Assembly (NCBI RefSeq): GCF_016801775.1
Contig: NZ_CP069004.1
Span: 2,480,001-2,544,000 of the forward strand
Reading direction: 5' to 3'
DNA: 64,000 bases
Origin: Sulfitobacter mediterraneus
Lineage (GTDB): Bacteria > Pseudomonadota > Alphaproteobacteria > Rhodobacterales > Rhodobacteraceae
In this document: in pieces, positions 9,575-21,500 of the stretch
How positions within the stretch are numbered: the first letter of the stretch is position 1
Layout of the letters: each line of letters starts with the position of its first letter
The notes under the pieces: generated by a model
Database searches by the model: none
Told to the model about the DNA's origin: nothing
What the model saw: only the letters and a program-made list of their open reading frames with translations
Program-made: the position numbers and the translations under genes

Positions 9575-10644
9575 GCGCCCACCTCCGTTGCGATCCAGCC
9601 GTCGCGATAAAGCCGGGTTTGATCGGCGCGAAAGGCCAGATGCACGGCCTCGCCCTGTGCGGGCACCGGACCGTCGATCACGGCCTTGATCGAGGTGTCG
9701 CCCACCATCGCCTCCAGCACGGAATGCCGGCCAATGTCTGACACTTTGCGCACACGGCCCGGCAGGCCCGTCTTGGCAAGCGAGACAAATTCGGGCCGGA
9801 TGCCAACCTGCGCCACGCCGCCACGGCCCGTGACTTCGCCTTCCAGCGTGATCGGGTGACCCTCAACCGTGACGCCGCCTTGCCCCTCATCGGCGGGCAG
9901 CACATTCATGCCCGGCGAACCGATAAAATGGCCGACAAAGGTATGCTGCGGGCGCTCAAAGAGTTCGACAGGTGTGCCGATTTGTACGATCTCACCATCC
10001 TGCATCACCACCACCTGATCGGCAAAGGTCAACGCCTCGGTCTGGTCATGGGTCACATAAATCATCGTCGCACGGACCCGTTGATGCAGTTCCTTGAGCT
10101 TGGAGCGCAATTTCCATTTCAGATGCGGATCAATCACCGTCAACGGCTCGTCAAACATCACCACGTTCACATCGTCGCGTACCAATCCGCGCCCCATGGA
10201 GATCTTTTGTTTGTTGTCCGGTGACAGATGCGAGGCGCGGGTATCAAGCATCTCTTCGACTTCAAGCATCGCGGCAATCTCCGCCACCCGCTCGGTTATC
10301 TTGGCTTGTGCCACCCCGCGATTGCGCAGTGGAAACGCCAGATTTTCGCGCACGGTCATCGTGTCGTAGATCACCGGAAACTGAAACACCTGCGCAATGT
10401 TACGCTGATCGGGTGGCAGGTCGGTGACATCCTTGCCATCAAACAAGATCCGCCCTTCGGATGGGACCAGCAAACCGGAGATGATATTCAACAATGTGGA
10501 CTTGCCACACCCCGAAGGCCCCAACAGCGCATAGGCACCACCGTTCTGCCAATCGAGGTCGATCTCTTTAAGCGCAAAGTCCTCAGGCCCATTTGGATTT
10601 AGCAGGTAGGAATGACGCAGGTTGGAAAGAGTGATTTTCGCCAT
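9571..10644 (-). CDS. glpT: Glycerol ABC transporter ATP-binding protein with unusual signature motif
   Basis: A 357-residue ATPase. Walker A is LLGPSGCGKSTLL and Walker B is VVMFDEPLTVID, but the ABC signature is LSPDNKQKISMGRG instead of LSGGQ. A C-terminal TOBE-type region (RPEFVSLA...) follows. The start at 10644 overlaps the TGA of the preceding ATPase gene by one base (TGATG), which is why the longer frame to 10758 is rejected. Two different ATPases in one operon imply a heterodimer in which one signature site is atypical. This is known for glycerol transporters of this type rather than a sign of decay. Confidence 0.88.
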   Translation of the reverse strand: MAKITLSNLRHSYLLNPNGPEDFALKEIDLDWQNGGAYALLGPSGCGKSTLLNIISGLLVPSEGRILFDGKDVTDLPPDQRNIAQVFQFPVIYDTMTVRENLAFPLRNRGVAQAKITERVAEIAAMLEVEEMLDTRASHLSPDNKQKISMGRGLVRDDVNVVMFDEPLTVIDPHLKWKLRSKLKELHQRVRATMIYVTHDQTEALTFADQVVVMQDGEIVQIGTPVELFERPQHTFVGHFIGSPGMNVLPADEGQGGVTVEGHPITLEGEVTGRGGVAQVGIRPEFVSLAKTGLPGRVRKVSDIGRHSVLEAMVGDTSIKAVIDGPVPAQGEAVHLAFRADQTRLYRDGWIATEVGA

Positions 10645-11705
10645 CAGGCAACGAGCCTCCCGTCCGGAGCAAAATAGAATGCCTGTGTCGGGTCCATGTA
10701 AAACCTGTGGCTTTCGCCCACGTTGTAGGGATGCACCCCATGAGCCAAAGACACCCATGCTTCCTGACCTACCTCAAAATGGGCGCTGGATTCTGAGCCG
10801 GACAATTCCGTGACCAAAACCGTGCCGTCCATCGCCACGGTGCTGCCCGAGGCAACTGGCGTAACGTGATGCGGGCGCACGGCGACGACATATGGCCCAT
10901 CAGCCAATTCTGCCGCCGATCCCCCCATGGTCCAGCTGATCCCGTTTTGCATCTTGGCAGTGGTGCCCGTTTTTACGATTTCGGCCGAGTTGATCGGCGG
11001 GTCGGAAAACACACGCGCTGCTGTCAGGTTTTCCGGCCTACGATAGATCTCTGCCGTGGTGCCGAATTGGGTGACAACACCATCGTCCAAAAGCGCGGTC
11101 TTGCCACCAAGCAACAGCGCCTCTTCCGGCTCGGACGTGGCGTAGACCACAACCGCGCCGCGGCCTGCAAAGAGTTCAGGCAGCTGTTCGCGCAGTTCCT
11201 CGCGCAGTTTGTAATCAAGGTTGGCCAAAGGCTCATCCAGAAACACCGCGCGGCTCTCCTTGGCAATGGCGCGGGCCAAGGCGCAGCGTTGCTGTTGCCC
11301 GCCCGACAGCTCTTGCGGACGCCGGTTGAGCATCGGACGCAGTTGCAAGATATCTGCGGCTTCTTCTACGCGCCCGGCGATCTCGGATTTGGCCATGCCT
11401 GCAACCCGCAAGGGGGAGGCAATGTTCTCAAAAACCGTCATATGCGGATAGTTTACAAAGAATTGATGTACGAGGCTGATGTTACGCTTTTGAGTGGACA
11501 GCTTTGACACATCTTCTCCGTCCATATGAATCTCGCCTGCACCCAACGGATCAAGTCCCGCCATCAATTTGATCAAGGATGTCTTGCCCGATCCGGTCTG
11601 CCCCAGCAGAACGTTGAAATGCCCCGCCTCCAGTGACAGCGTGGTGGGTTTGATGTGGGTGATGCCCCTGACGACCTTGGTCGCGGCGCGCAGTTGGATT
11701 GTCAT
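10644..11705 (-). CDS. glpS: Glycerol ABC transporter ATP-binding protein with canonical motifs
   Basis: A 353-residue ATPase with canonical Walker A (LLGQTGSGKTSLI), signature (LSGGQQQRCALARA) and Walker B (AVFLDEPLANLD), plus a C-terminal regulatory TOBE-like part (VAVRPHHVTPV). It should pair with GlpT to energise glycerol import. It is the first gene after the substrate-binding protein, separated from it by about 106 bases that hold two hairpins, so its transcript level may be set below that of glpV. Confidence 0.9.
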   Translation of the reverse strand: MTIQLRAATKVVRGITHIKPTTLSLEAGHFNVLLGQTGSGKTSLIKLMAGLDPLGAGEIHMDGEDVSKLSTQKRNISLVHQFFVNYPHMTVFENIASPLRVAGMAKSEIAGRVEEAADILQLRPMLNRRPQELSGGQQQRCALARAIAKESRAVFLDEPLANLDYKLREELREQLPELFAGRGAVVVYATSEPEEALLLGGKTALLDDGVVTQFGTTAEIYRRPENLTAARVFSDPPINSAEIVKTGTTAKMQNGISWTMGGSAAELADGPYVVAVRPHHVTPVASGSTVAMDGTVLVTELSGSESSAHFEVGQEAWVSLAHGVHPYNVGESHRFYMDPTQAFYFAPDGRLVA

Positions 11706-11748
11706 GTCGTTCAGCCCGGAATTGCGCCTGAAAGCGCGGCGTCAGAAA

Positions 11749-11802
11749 AGGCCGAAGCCCAGAGAGGGAACTTCGGCCAACGCTGGCCCCACATGGGGGC
11801 CA
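11749..11802 (-). promoter_or_regulatory. Tandem hairpins between glpV and glpS
   Basis: Two perfect stem-loops: CTTCGGCC/GGCCGAAG arms (8 bp, at 11750-11757 and 11771-11778) and a GGGGCCA/TGGCCCC pair (7 bp, at 11784-11790 and 11796-11802). Read on the minus strand, the second one met (arms at 11778 down to 11750) is followed by TTTT. Such elements after a binding-protein gene usually stabilise its 3' end or attenuate transcription into the ATPase genes. Confidence 0.65.
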
Positions 11803-11811
11803 ACACATGGT

Positions 11812-13545
<1,734 letters not shown>

Positions 13546-13696
13546 CTTGTCTCCTCCCAAAGTGTTTGTGAGCCGGACCATGCCGACCTGACACTACGCT
13601 AATGCCAGAAATGCAAATCTGTCAAACTAAATTGTTAGTAGATAATTTACAATTACTTACAAATAGTTAACGAGACGAGGCATTATTGACGTAGGG

Positions 13697-14620
13697 TCAC
13701 TGCTTCGCCCTACCCTGCTCTTCCCGGTCAGAAACACATTCCGCCAACCAATCACACAACCTGGTCACATGGGCATTGTTCTGGTTTTGTGGCGTCACCA
13801 AATAATAGCTGTTGCTGGTGGTCATCCCGCCCGCATGCAATGGCACCAACTGGCCGCTTTGCAGCTCCTGTTCAATTAAATAGTCCGGGATCAACCCCAC
13901 CCCCAAAGACGCCGTCGCCGCCGCGATGATCATCAGAAATTGATCAAAATACTTCCCCGACATCGCCATCGGCCGATCAATCTCCAAATCCTCCAGATAC
14001 TCCTGCCAGGCAAACGGACGGGTCGCGAGGTGCAACAGCGGCACCGCGCCTAGGTCTTGCGAACCCTTCACCCCGTGCTTGTCGATAAACGCAGGCGAAG
14101 CGACCGGAATCAATGTCTCGCTGCACAGGTAGCGTAGATCGGCGCCGGGCCAGTCGGCCTTGCCGAAATGCACAGCCAGGTCAAAGCGCCCCTCGGACAT
14201 GTCAAAAGGCTCCAACCGGGTGGAGAGGCTTACCTCGATATTCGGATAACGCTCAAAAAATGCAGGCAGGCGCGGAATCATAAACCGGCTGGCAAAGGCG
14301 GGCAGCGTGGCAACACGAATGGCGGCCCCCATCTTGCCCGCAGACACCGCCCGCATGATGGTGCGATGCATATTCTCCAGATCAACGGCCAGCCCATCCG
14401 CCAGATTTTGCCCGGCGGCGGTCAGAACCACCCCCCGCCCGACACGGCGGAACAGGGCAGTGCCAACCGTGTTCTCCAATTCCTTCACCTGACGGCTGAT
14501 CGCGCTTTGCGTCAGATGCAGCTCTCCGGCTGCCAGCGTAAAGCTTTGGTGCCGGGCGGCGGATTCGAAACTGCGCAAAACAGCATGGGACGGCAGATAA
14601 CGCCTTTGGTATTCTGACAT
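13697..14620 (-). CDS. LysR-type transcriptional regulator (GcvA-like)
   Basis: A 307-residue regulator. The N-terminal winged helix (AVLRSFESAARHQSFTLAAGELHLTQSAISRQVKELE, residues 13-47) is textbook LysR, and the remainder fits the periplasmic-binding-like effector domain of the GcvA branch. It is transcribed away from the saccharopine-dehydrogenase-like gene, with a LysR-type dyad in the shared 211-base region, so that gene is the likely target. It also lies directly upstream of the glycerol transporter operon in the same direction, but the 150-base gap argues for a separate promoter there. Confidence 0.92.
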   Translation of the reverse strand: MSEYQRRYLPSHAVLRSFESAARHQSFTLAAGELHLTQSAISRQVKELENTVGTALFRRVGRGVVLTAAGQNLADGLAVDLENMHRTIMRAVSAGKMGAAIRVATLPAFASRFMIPRLPAFFERYPNIEVSLSTRLEPFDMSEGRFDLAVHFGKADWPGADLRYLCSETLIPVASPAFIDKHGVKGSQDLGAVPLLHLATRPFAWQEYLEDLEIDRPMAMSGKYFDQFLMIIAAATASLGVGLIPDYLIEQELQSGQLVPLHAGGMTTSNSYYLVTPQNQNNAHVTRLCDWLAECVSDREEQGRAKQ

Positions 14621-14684
14621 TGCGGGTGTTCCTGCCTCAAGATGCGGTCAAAGTCACCCATACCGGCGTCCGGCAGGTTGAGAT

Positions 14685-14699
14685 ATGAATATTATTCAT
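14685..14699. promoter_or_regulatory. LysR-type box (palindrome)
   Basis: ATGAATATTATTCAT is a perfect 15-base palindrome (ATGAAT-ATT-ATTCAT) that also satisfies the T-N11-A rule for LysR-type regulators. It lies between the divergent lysR and saccharopine-dehydrogenase-like genes, 65 bases upstream of the regulator start. Confidence 0.6.
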
Positions 14700-14831
14700 G
14701 AGTGGATGAGTATCAAGCGATTGTATCTGCCCACCGGGGCGCATTAGGTGGCTGCAATCTGAAATGGCGGCAGGCAGCTCTATCACATGCCGATCCCGCC
14801 TTTTCTCAACAGCTATGATTGAGGGTTGGCT

Positions 14832-15890
14832 ATGAAAAAAATTGCAGTTCTTGGGCTTGGAAAAGTTGGCACATTGGCAGCGGAACTGCTGCACAATTCA
14901 GGGTTTGACGTGACCGGCATAGATATGTCGCAACCCGCCACATCGCTGCCTTTTGCCGTCAAGGCGATGGATCTGAGCCAGACCGGCGACGTTTCTGCCG
15001 AGTTTGCACAGCAAGACGCCGTCCTGTCCTGCCTCCCGTTTCACCTGAACGCCCGGCTGGCGCAGATCGCCCATGATGCTGGCATCCACTACTTTGACCT
15101 GACCGAAGACGTGCCAACCACCAAATCCATCATTGAGCTGAGCAAAACCTCCAAAGGGTTGATGGCGCCGCAATGTGGTCTGGCACCGGGTTTCATCGGA
15201 ATTGTCGGCGCAGATCTGATCGCATCGCTTGATGAATGCCGCAGCTGTAAAATGCGGGTTGGTGCCCTTCCGCAAAACCCCACCGGCTTGATGGGTTATG
15301 CCTTCAATTGGTCGCCCGAAGGTGTGGTCAACGAATATCTGAACGACTGCGAAGTGATCGAAGACGGTGAGATCAAATGGGTCTCGGCGATGGAATGGCT
15401 TGAAGATATCTACATCGACGGGGTCAAACTTGAAGCTTTCACGACCTCAGGCGGTTTGGGCACAATGTGCGACACCTATTTGGGCAAGGTTGCCAACATC
15501 GACTACAAAACCATGCGCTATCCCGGTCACGCCGCGCAGATGAACTTTTTCTTCCACGAGCTGTTGATGCGCGAGCGCCGCAAAGAGGCAGGAGAGATCC
15601 TTGTGAACGCCAAGCCGCCCGTGGATGACGACGTGGTCTATGTGCACGTCGCGGCAGAGGGCAAGAAAGACGGGCGAATGGCCCGCAAGGAGTTTGTGCG
15701 CGGCTACCGTCCGATTGATGTTGCAGGCAAATCCCGCACGGCCATCGCGTGGACCACCGCAGGATCGGTCGTCGCAATCATCGAAATGGTGCGCGACGGC
15801 AAGTTGCCAGCCAGCGGGTTCCTCAAGCAAGAAGACATTCCGCTGTCCGATTTCCTCGCGACGCCCACAGGCGGCCTTTACGCCCAATAG
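14832..15890 (+). CDS. Saccharopine dehydrogenase family protein
   Basis: A 352-residue NAD(P)-dependent enzyme with the Rossmann motif AVLGLGKVG at residues 5-13 and the family region DVPTTKSIIELSKTSKGLMAPQCGLAPGFIGI near 95-125. Relatives are saccharopine dehydrogenases and lysine 6-dehydrogenases, so a step in lysine breakdown is likely, but carboxynorspermidine-type enzymes share the fold. The ATG at 14832 is preceded by GAGGG at 6 bases and preferred over TTG 14826. The divergent LysR regulator and the dyad between them suggest substrate-responsive induction. Confidence 0.85.
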   Translation: MKKIAVLGLGKVGTLAAELLHNSGFDVTGIDMSQPATSLPFAVKAMDLSQTGDVSAEFAQQDAVLSCLPFHLNARLAQIAHDAGIHYFDLTEDVPTTKSIIELSKTSKGLMAPQCGLAPGFIGIVGADLIASLDECRSCKMRVGALPQNPTGLMGYAFNWSPEGVVNEYLNDCEVIEDGEIKWVSAMEWLEDIYIDGVKLEAFTTSGGLGTMCDTYLGKVANIDYKTMRYPGHAAQMNFFFHELLMRERRKEAGEILVNAKPPVDDDVVYVHVAAEGKKDGRMARKEFVRGYRPIDVAGKSRTAIAWTTAGSVVAIIEMVRDGKLPASGFLKQEDIPLSDFLATPTGGLYAQ

Positions 15891-16191
15891 TGTCAAAGTT
15901 TGCCACGGTTTCGAGCACAGTCGGAACCGCGGCAATTCTCCAGAGAATCAGAGCCGGGCCCGCTTCAAACACGTTGGTTACAAAAACGACCACCGCAAAT
16001 GGCCCGCTTACCTATAGATGCCAAATACGCGACAATGCCCCTTAAAACTGGGCTATTGATGCACTTCGACAGACCAATCCACCCCAGAAACAGTTACTTT
16101 GTTAACGAATAAACTTGCTTGAACAGGGGTTTCTCCGGAGGATTGTGCCAATTTTTAGGCACTTCTCTTTGATCCCTCGGGGGCGGCAATA
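15891..16191. other. Intergenic region, no gene seen
   Basis: About 300 bases between the saccharopine dehydrogenase gene and the FecR-domain gene. No convincing frame, repeat or terminator was found apart from a weak GTGCC/GGCAC hairpin at 16145-16162. It presumably holds the promoter of the downstream block. Confidence 0.5.
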
Positions 16192-18528
16192 TTGTTTTGT
16201 ACTGTCCGACATATTCTGCGCGGTCTTGTTTTAGCCAGCGCTTTTGCATCAGGACTGGCGGTTCAGCCGGCCCTAAGCCAAACGCGCAGCGCAACGCTTG
16301 AGTTCGAGAACATTACATTCACCTCTGCCGACACCATCCGCGATTTTGTTGGGCGGCATCTGGGGGATCCTGATCTATGGCCCTACGTCCTTGAACTGAA
16401 CCAGATCGCAACACCCACCGATTTACGGCCCAACGACACGCTCAAGATGCCGGTCAAACAGGTTCGCGCGGCGGACGAGGCGCTCCAACAGGCGCTCAAC
16501 ACCATCCAGACCGCAACAGCGGAAGGCGCACAGGTCTTTGCGCCGGTTCAGATCGGCAATGCCGTCGCCAGCCGCGAAACCGCGCTGGAGCGGCGTGAAA
16601 CCTATCAGTGGGGCGAGGTCATTGATCTGTCCGACATCGCCACTCTGCTGGCGCAGGAGGCGCTTGAGATCGCGATTGCCCAACGCGACCGCTCTGCCGA
16701 GGCGGTCGTGTCCGATGTGCAAGGTGATGTGCAGGGCCGCGCCCCGGCCGAGCCGCGCTGGTCTGGTCGAAACCTCAACGACATTCTGATCGAATTTGAA
16801 CGCGTGCGCACCCTTTCGGGCAGCACAACCCAGATCACCTTTCGCGATCTGTCGCGCCTGCGGTTGAACGCCAATTCCAATGCCACGATCCAGCGCATGC
16901 GCTCTGACCCGTTGACCGGGGATGAGGTGACCAAGGTCTCGCTGGTGGACGGCGACTTTTATGCGGTTCTGAACCAGCTGTCGGACAAGACCGCTTTTGA
17001 AATCGATGTGCCGGGTGTCGAGACCAAGACGAACTCATCGGATTTCTGGGTCAAGAACGACACCAGCGGCGCAAAGTTTGTGAATTATGATCAAGCCAGC
17101 CTTGAGGTCAGGCAGGGCGATACTGCCGTGGTGATCGGTGAAAATGAAGGTGTTGTGCTCAACCGCGACGGCGCCCAGACCGCCGATGTTCTGGATAGCC
17201 CCGTACTCAGCCGACCGGACGATAATGAAATCTTGTATTCCAGCGCTGTTGATCTGGCTTGGGCCGGATTTGACGGCGCTGCGGGGTATTGGATCGAAGT
17301 GGCCCGCGACGCTGGATTTAATGAAATGCAGGTCAGTGAATGGGGCATCGCCGAAACCGCTTTTACCACGCCGGAATTGCCCCCGGCTCGCTATTTCTGG
17401 CGGGTTGCCGCGCTTGATCAATTGGGGCTCCCCGGACAATGGAGCAAACCCGCTGGCTTTATCGTGCGCCGGGACAACACGCCGCCGTTTCTGACATTGC
17501 TGGCCCCCGGTGACGGCACCCTGTCTGAAGAGCCGACGATCATCGTTTTCGGCGCGTCCGAGCCGGATGCCACTGTCCTGCTAAACGGTGCGCCACTGGA
17601 GCTGAACCAGGACGGCAGCTTTGAAATCGAAGTGCCTTTGAATGTGGGCGAAAACCTGCTGCGCCTTGATGCGACCGATCTGGCAGGAAACCAAAGCAAC
17701 CTTGGACAAACCGTCATTTACCGCCCCGCGGTTGCGGTTGAGATCGCATTTGATCCTGCCATGCCCCGCGCTGACGATGCTTTTGCTACGCGATCTGGGG
17801 AACTGGTTGTTCGCGCGGCGACCACCGCGCAACCCGATGCACCGGTCGTTGTCATTGATGCCTCGGGCGCCGTGGTGGTGCAGGCCGTAACAGGCCCACA
17901 AGGCGCCCTTTCGTTTAGTGTCCCGGCAACATCTCAAATTCAGGGCTATCAGATTGAAATTTTCGCGCCCAATGGCAAATCCGAAGGTCGCGCCGATTTC
18001 TTTGTCTTACGCGATGAAATGCCCCCGGAGGTGAAGCTTGATCTGCCGCTACCCAAGGCCACTGACAATCCTGATCTAGAGATCACCGGCACGGCAGGGG
18101 ATGCGGTCAACCTTACACTGGATGGCCAGCCCGTGGAGATTGCTGACGGAGCCTTTGCCATCGCAACCGAGCTGCAACCCGGCATCAACGATTTTGATCT
18201 GCTGGCGACCGATGCTGTTGGCAACGTCACGGCTGTACGCTTGCAAACCGTTTATGACATTGAGCCACCCGTGATCACCCGCGCCGAAGTGATCCGAGCC
18301 GAAGGCAATGCTGGGCCAATCACCATCGAAGTGGCCGCAACCGACCCAAGCGGGCTGCGCAAGTCCGCCACCTATCTGATTGAGATTGGCGGTGCGGAAC
18401 GGGACGGATTTTTGCGCTGCGACAGTGGCGCGGGCATCTGCCGCGCCAGCCTGCCGCCCGAAACCGGCCAGATCCAACTGATCGAAGTGGCCGTCGAAGA
18501 CTACGCCGGAAACACGGCATTCAAATGA
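16192..18528 (+). CDS. Exported FecR-domain protein with LysM-like and Ig-like modules
   Basis: A 778-residue protein. A signal peptide (about residues 8-29, ending PALSQ) is followed by a LysM-like stretch (TIRDFVGRHLGDPDLWPYVLELN, about 45-85). A FecR-type beta domain lies near 203-322, a fibronectin-like segment near 333-425, and at least two bacterial Ig-like modules near 432-505 and 610-682, each with an AT/LDxxGN ending. A final domain has a Cys pair (CDSGAGIC). The start is a TTG with a poor ribosome site; no better in-frame start exists upstream. It is probably periplasmic or surface-bound. The PKD protein begins 37 bases downstream, so the two should be co-transcribed. The function is not known. 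Confidence 0.78.
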   Translation: MFCTVRHILRGLVLASAFASGLAVQPALSQTRSATLEFENITFTSADTIRDFVGRHLGDPDLWPYVLELNQIATPTDLRPNDTLKMPVKQVRAADEALQQALNTIQTATAEGAQVFAPVQIGNAVASRETALERRETYQWGEVIDLSDIATLLAQEALEIAIAQRDRSAEAVVSDVQGDVQGRAPAEPRWSGRNLNDILIEFERVRTLSGSTTQITFRDLSRLRLNANSNATIQRMRSDPLTGDEVTKVSLVDGDFYAVLNQLSDKTAFEIDVPGVETKTNSSDFWVKNDTSGAKFVNYDQASLEVRQGDTAVVIGENEGVVLNRDGAQTADVLDSPVLSRPDDNEILYSSAVDLAWAGFDGAAGYWIEVARDAGFNEMQVSEWGIAETAFTTPELPPARYFWRVAALDQLGLPGQWSKPAGFIVRRDNTPPFLTLLAPGDGTLSEEPTIIVFGASEPDATVLLNGAPLELNQDGSFEIEVPLNVGENLLRLDATDLAGNQSNLGQTVIYRPAVAVEIAFDPAMPRADDAFATRSGELVVRAATTAQPDAPVVVIDASGAVVVQAVTGPQGALSFSVPATSQIQGYQIEIFAPNGKSEGRADFFVLRDEMPPEVKLDLPLPKATDNPDLEITGTAGDAVNLTLDGQPVEIADGAFAIATELQPGINDFDLLATDAVGNVTAVRLQTVYDIEPPVITRAEVIRAEGNAGPITIEVAATDPSGLRKSATYLIEIGGAERDGFLRCDSGAGICRASLPPETGQIQLIEVAVEDYAGNTAFK

Positions 18529-18565
18529 CCTCTCGGGCGCTGCGCCTGAGGGATGGAGGAAGACG

Positions 18566-21500
18566 ATGAACTGGATGAAACGCATCACACTGGCTGCCGG
18601 CGCCCTTACTGCGCTTGCCCTGCCGCTGAGCGCCCAAACCACCGCCGACACGGCCAGCCTGCTGGTGATCTACGGAATCTCCGCGCCCAGTTCCGAAGGC
18701 GACGTGGATCACCGCGAACAGATCCTTTTCTCGATCCCTGAAAACACGCCCGGACGTGTCTATGTGCGCATCTTTGATCCCGAAACCAGCGGCAACGATG
18801 ACTTCACCTATGGCGGTCCGCGCGATTCATTGACGACCTATCGCATCATGGGCGGCGAAGGTGCCTTTACCGGCGCAACCCGCCCCTCCATGGTGCAGGA
18901 ACGCGAACGACCTGCCCGTATTTCGACCGTCACAACCGATCCTGGCAAGGTCTTGGCGCAATCTGAATACGGCTATGACAAAGGCACCGATGGCCGCTGG
19001 ATAACACTGGGCACCGTCCGCGCGCGTCAAGGTGAGATCGTGAATGGCCGCGCCTATTTCCGCATTGATGTGGACGGTACCGCCGGCAACGACGGCAACG
19101 GTTTTTCGGTCGCTGTCAGCACAGTGCGCGACCGTAACCGCGCGCCCAATGACCTGTCGATGTTCGCCTACCAGCCCACGATCAGGTGGAGCGCCGGCAC
19201 ATCCGCAACCCGCGTCACGGTAGACCCCGCCGCGCAAGGGCCGTTCAAGGTGCAGAATTTTGACGGCGCCAAGGGCGATCTGACCTTTGTGACCGACTAC
19301 ACTGATATACCGCTGCAAATCTCTGGTCAGAACTATTGGTCCATCGACAGCGCGGCGCCGGAAACCGGCGCTTTGGCACTTAGTCTTAAAGGCGGGTTTG
19401 AAACACCAAATGATGTGACCGTATCCGTGTTTGACAAAGACGGCGCAGCCGTCGGCTTGCAAATGCCGCCGGTAAAGGCGCTTGATCCGGCCCGCCCGAC
19501 AGCCATCGGAACCGCCAGCCCTCTGGCAGATTGCCGCGCTGTAGCCTTTGACGCCAGCCCCTCGCAAGGGCGCGTGCCGCTCAGCTACATCTGGGAGTTT
19601 GGCGATGGCAAATCTACCGATCAATCCGTGATCGCACACCGCTATGACTCGCCGGGCCGCTATACCGCGACACTCAAGGTGATGGAACAAGGCACCCATG
19701 CTGGCCGTGGATCCAGCGTTGCCGTACCCGTGCATGTCCGGTCTGGCCCAACAGCCAAACCCGGCGATCCGATCACAGTGGCCCCCGGTCAGGTTGTGCC
19801 TTTTGACGGTTCAGCATCAGAACCATCAGACAGCCCCATCAGCCGCTACATCTGGAGCTTTGGCGATGGCACCGGCGCGGCTGGCAGCTATGCCGAGAAA
19901 ACCTATGAAAAGCCAGGCACCTACCGCAGCAACCTGCGGGTTGAAGACAACAGCGATCACCCCTGTAACTTCGGCGTTGAAACCCGCCTGATCACGGTCA
20001 ACTTTCCCCCCGTGGCCGAAGCAGGTACGGACCAAACCGCCGAGACCGGCCAAACGCTGCTGTTTGATGCCAGTGCCAGCTACGACGTGGATGGAACTCT
20101 CAACACTTATGTTTGGGACATGGGCGACGGCACCATCATTGAAGGTGCACGGATCAGCCACACCTACACCAAGCCCGACACCTACTATGCCACCCTGACC
20201 GTCAAAGACGACAGCGGCGTTGAGAACAATTATGACTGGGATCAATTGATCGTGGTCGTGAACGCGCCGCCAGAGCCGATGTTCACGATCCCGGACCGCC
20301 CTGTGTCTGTCTCCGAGGCGGCCAGTCTCTCTGCTGAGGCCAGTGTTGATCCCGATGGATCGATCCTGTCCTACATGTGGGATTTCGGTGATGGCGCATT
20401 GGGGGACGGTGAGATCGTCGAATACGCCTGGACCGCGCCGGGGATCTATACCGTGACCCTGACCGTCACAGATGACAGCGGCACGGCCTCAGCCATTCAA
20501 AAGATCGAAAAGCAGATCGTGATTGATGCCGCCCCAACCGCGAATGCAGGTCCGGCCCAATTTGTCACGGCCAGCGAAGTCCAGTTTGACGGCACCGCGT
20601 CCTCCGATCCCGAAGGTGGGATCACATCCTACGAATGGGACTTTGGCGATGGTCACACTGGCACCGGCCCGACGCCGGTTCATGCCTATGCACGGCCCGG
20701 CATTTACGAGGTGGCGCTTGTCGTACGCGACGAAAGCACTGCACCTTTGAACGTCGACCGTGCCACAACAACGATCACGATCAACGCCACGCCTATCGCC
20801 GATGCTGGCCCGCCCCTGACCGTGGCACCGAACGAAGAGTTTGTCCTGTCCGGCCGCGCCTCACTGGACCCCGATGGCCGCGTCAGCGTCCACGAATGGA
20901 CGTTGCCGGATGGCACCTCACAATCTGCCGAACGCATCGCTGTCGCTTTGGCCAGTCCCGGCCTTTACCGGTTTGGTCTGACAGTCAAAGACAGCTTTTC
21001 CGGCGGACCGGCGGCTGACACAGCCGAGACATTGATCACCGTCAACGCTGCCCCTGTGGCAGAAGCGGGTGCCGACCAGCTGGTCGCGCCGGGCGATCCC
21101 GTACGCTTTGACGGCGGTCTGTCCTACGACACGGACGGCGAGATCATCAGCTACATGTGGGAATTTGACGATGGTGTTGATCCTGTTGCTCTCCCCGCCT
21201 TTGAACGCACCTATGACACCCCCGGCGTATGGTCCGCGCAACTGGTCGTGACCGATGACAGCGGCGTGACCAACGCCACCGACACCGATGATCTGACCAT
21301 TCGGGTCAACCACGCCCCGGTCGCCGAAGCCGGACCGCGCATTGATACCGAAGTTCTACAGGTCTCATTTGACGGTTCAGCCTCCTCAGATGCCGATGGT
21401 GATGCGTTGATTTATGCCTGGGATTTTGGCGACGGCTCCGCCCCGATGGAAGGGGCGCAGGTCACCCATGTCTACGAAAAATCCGGCATCTACCCCGTGA

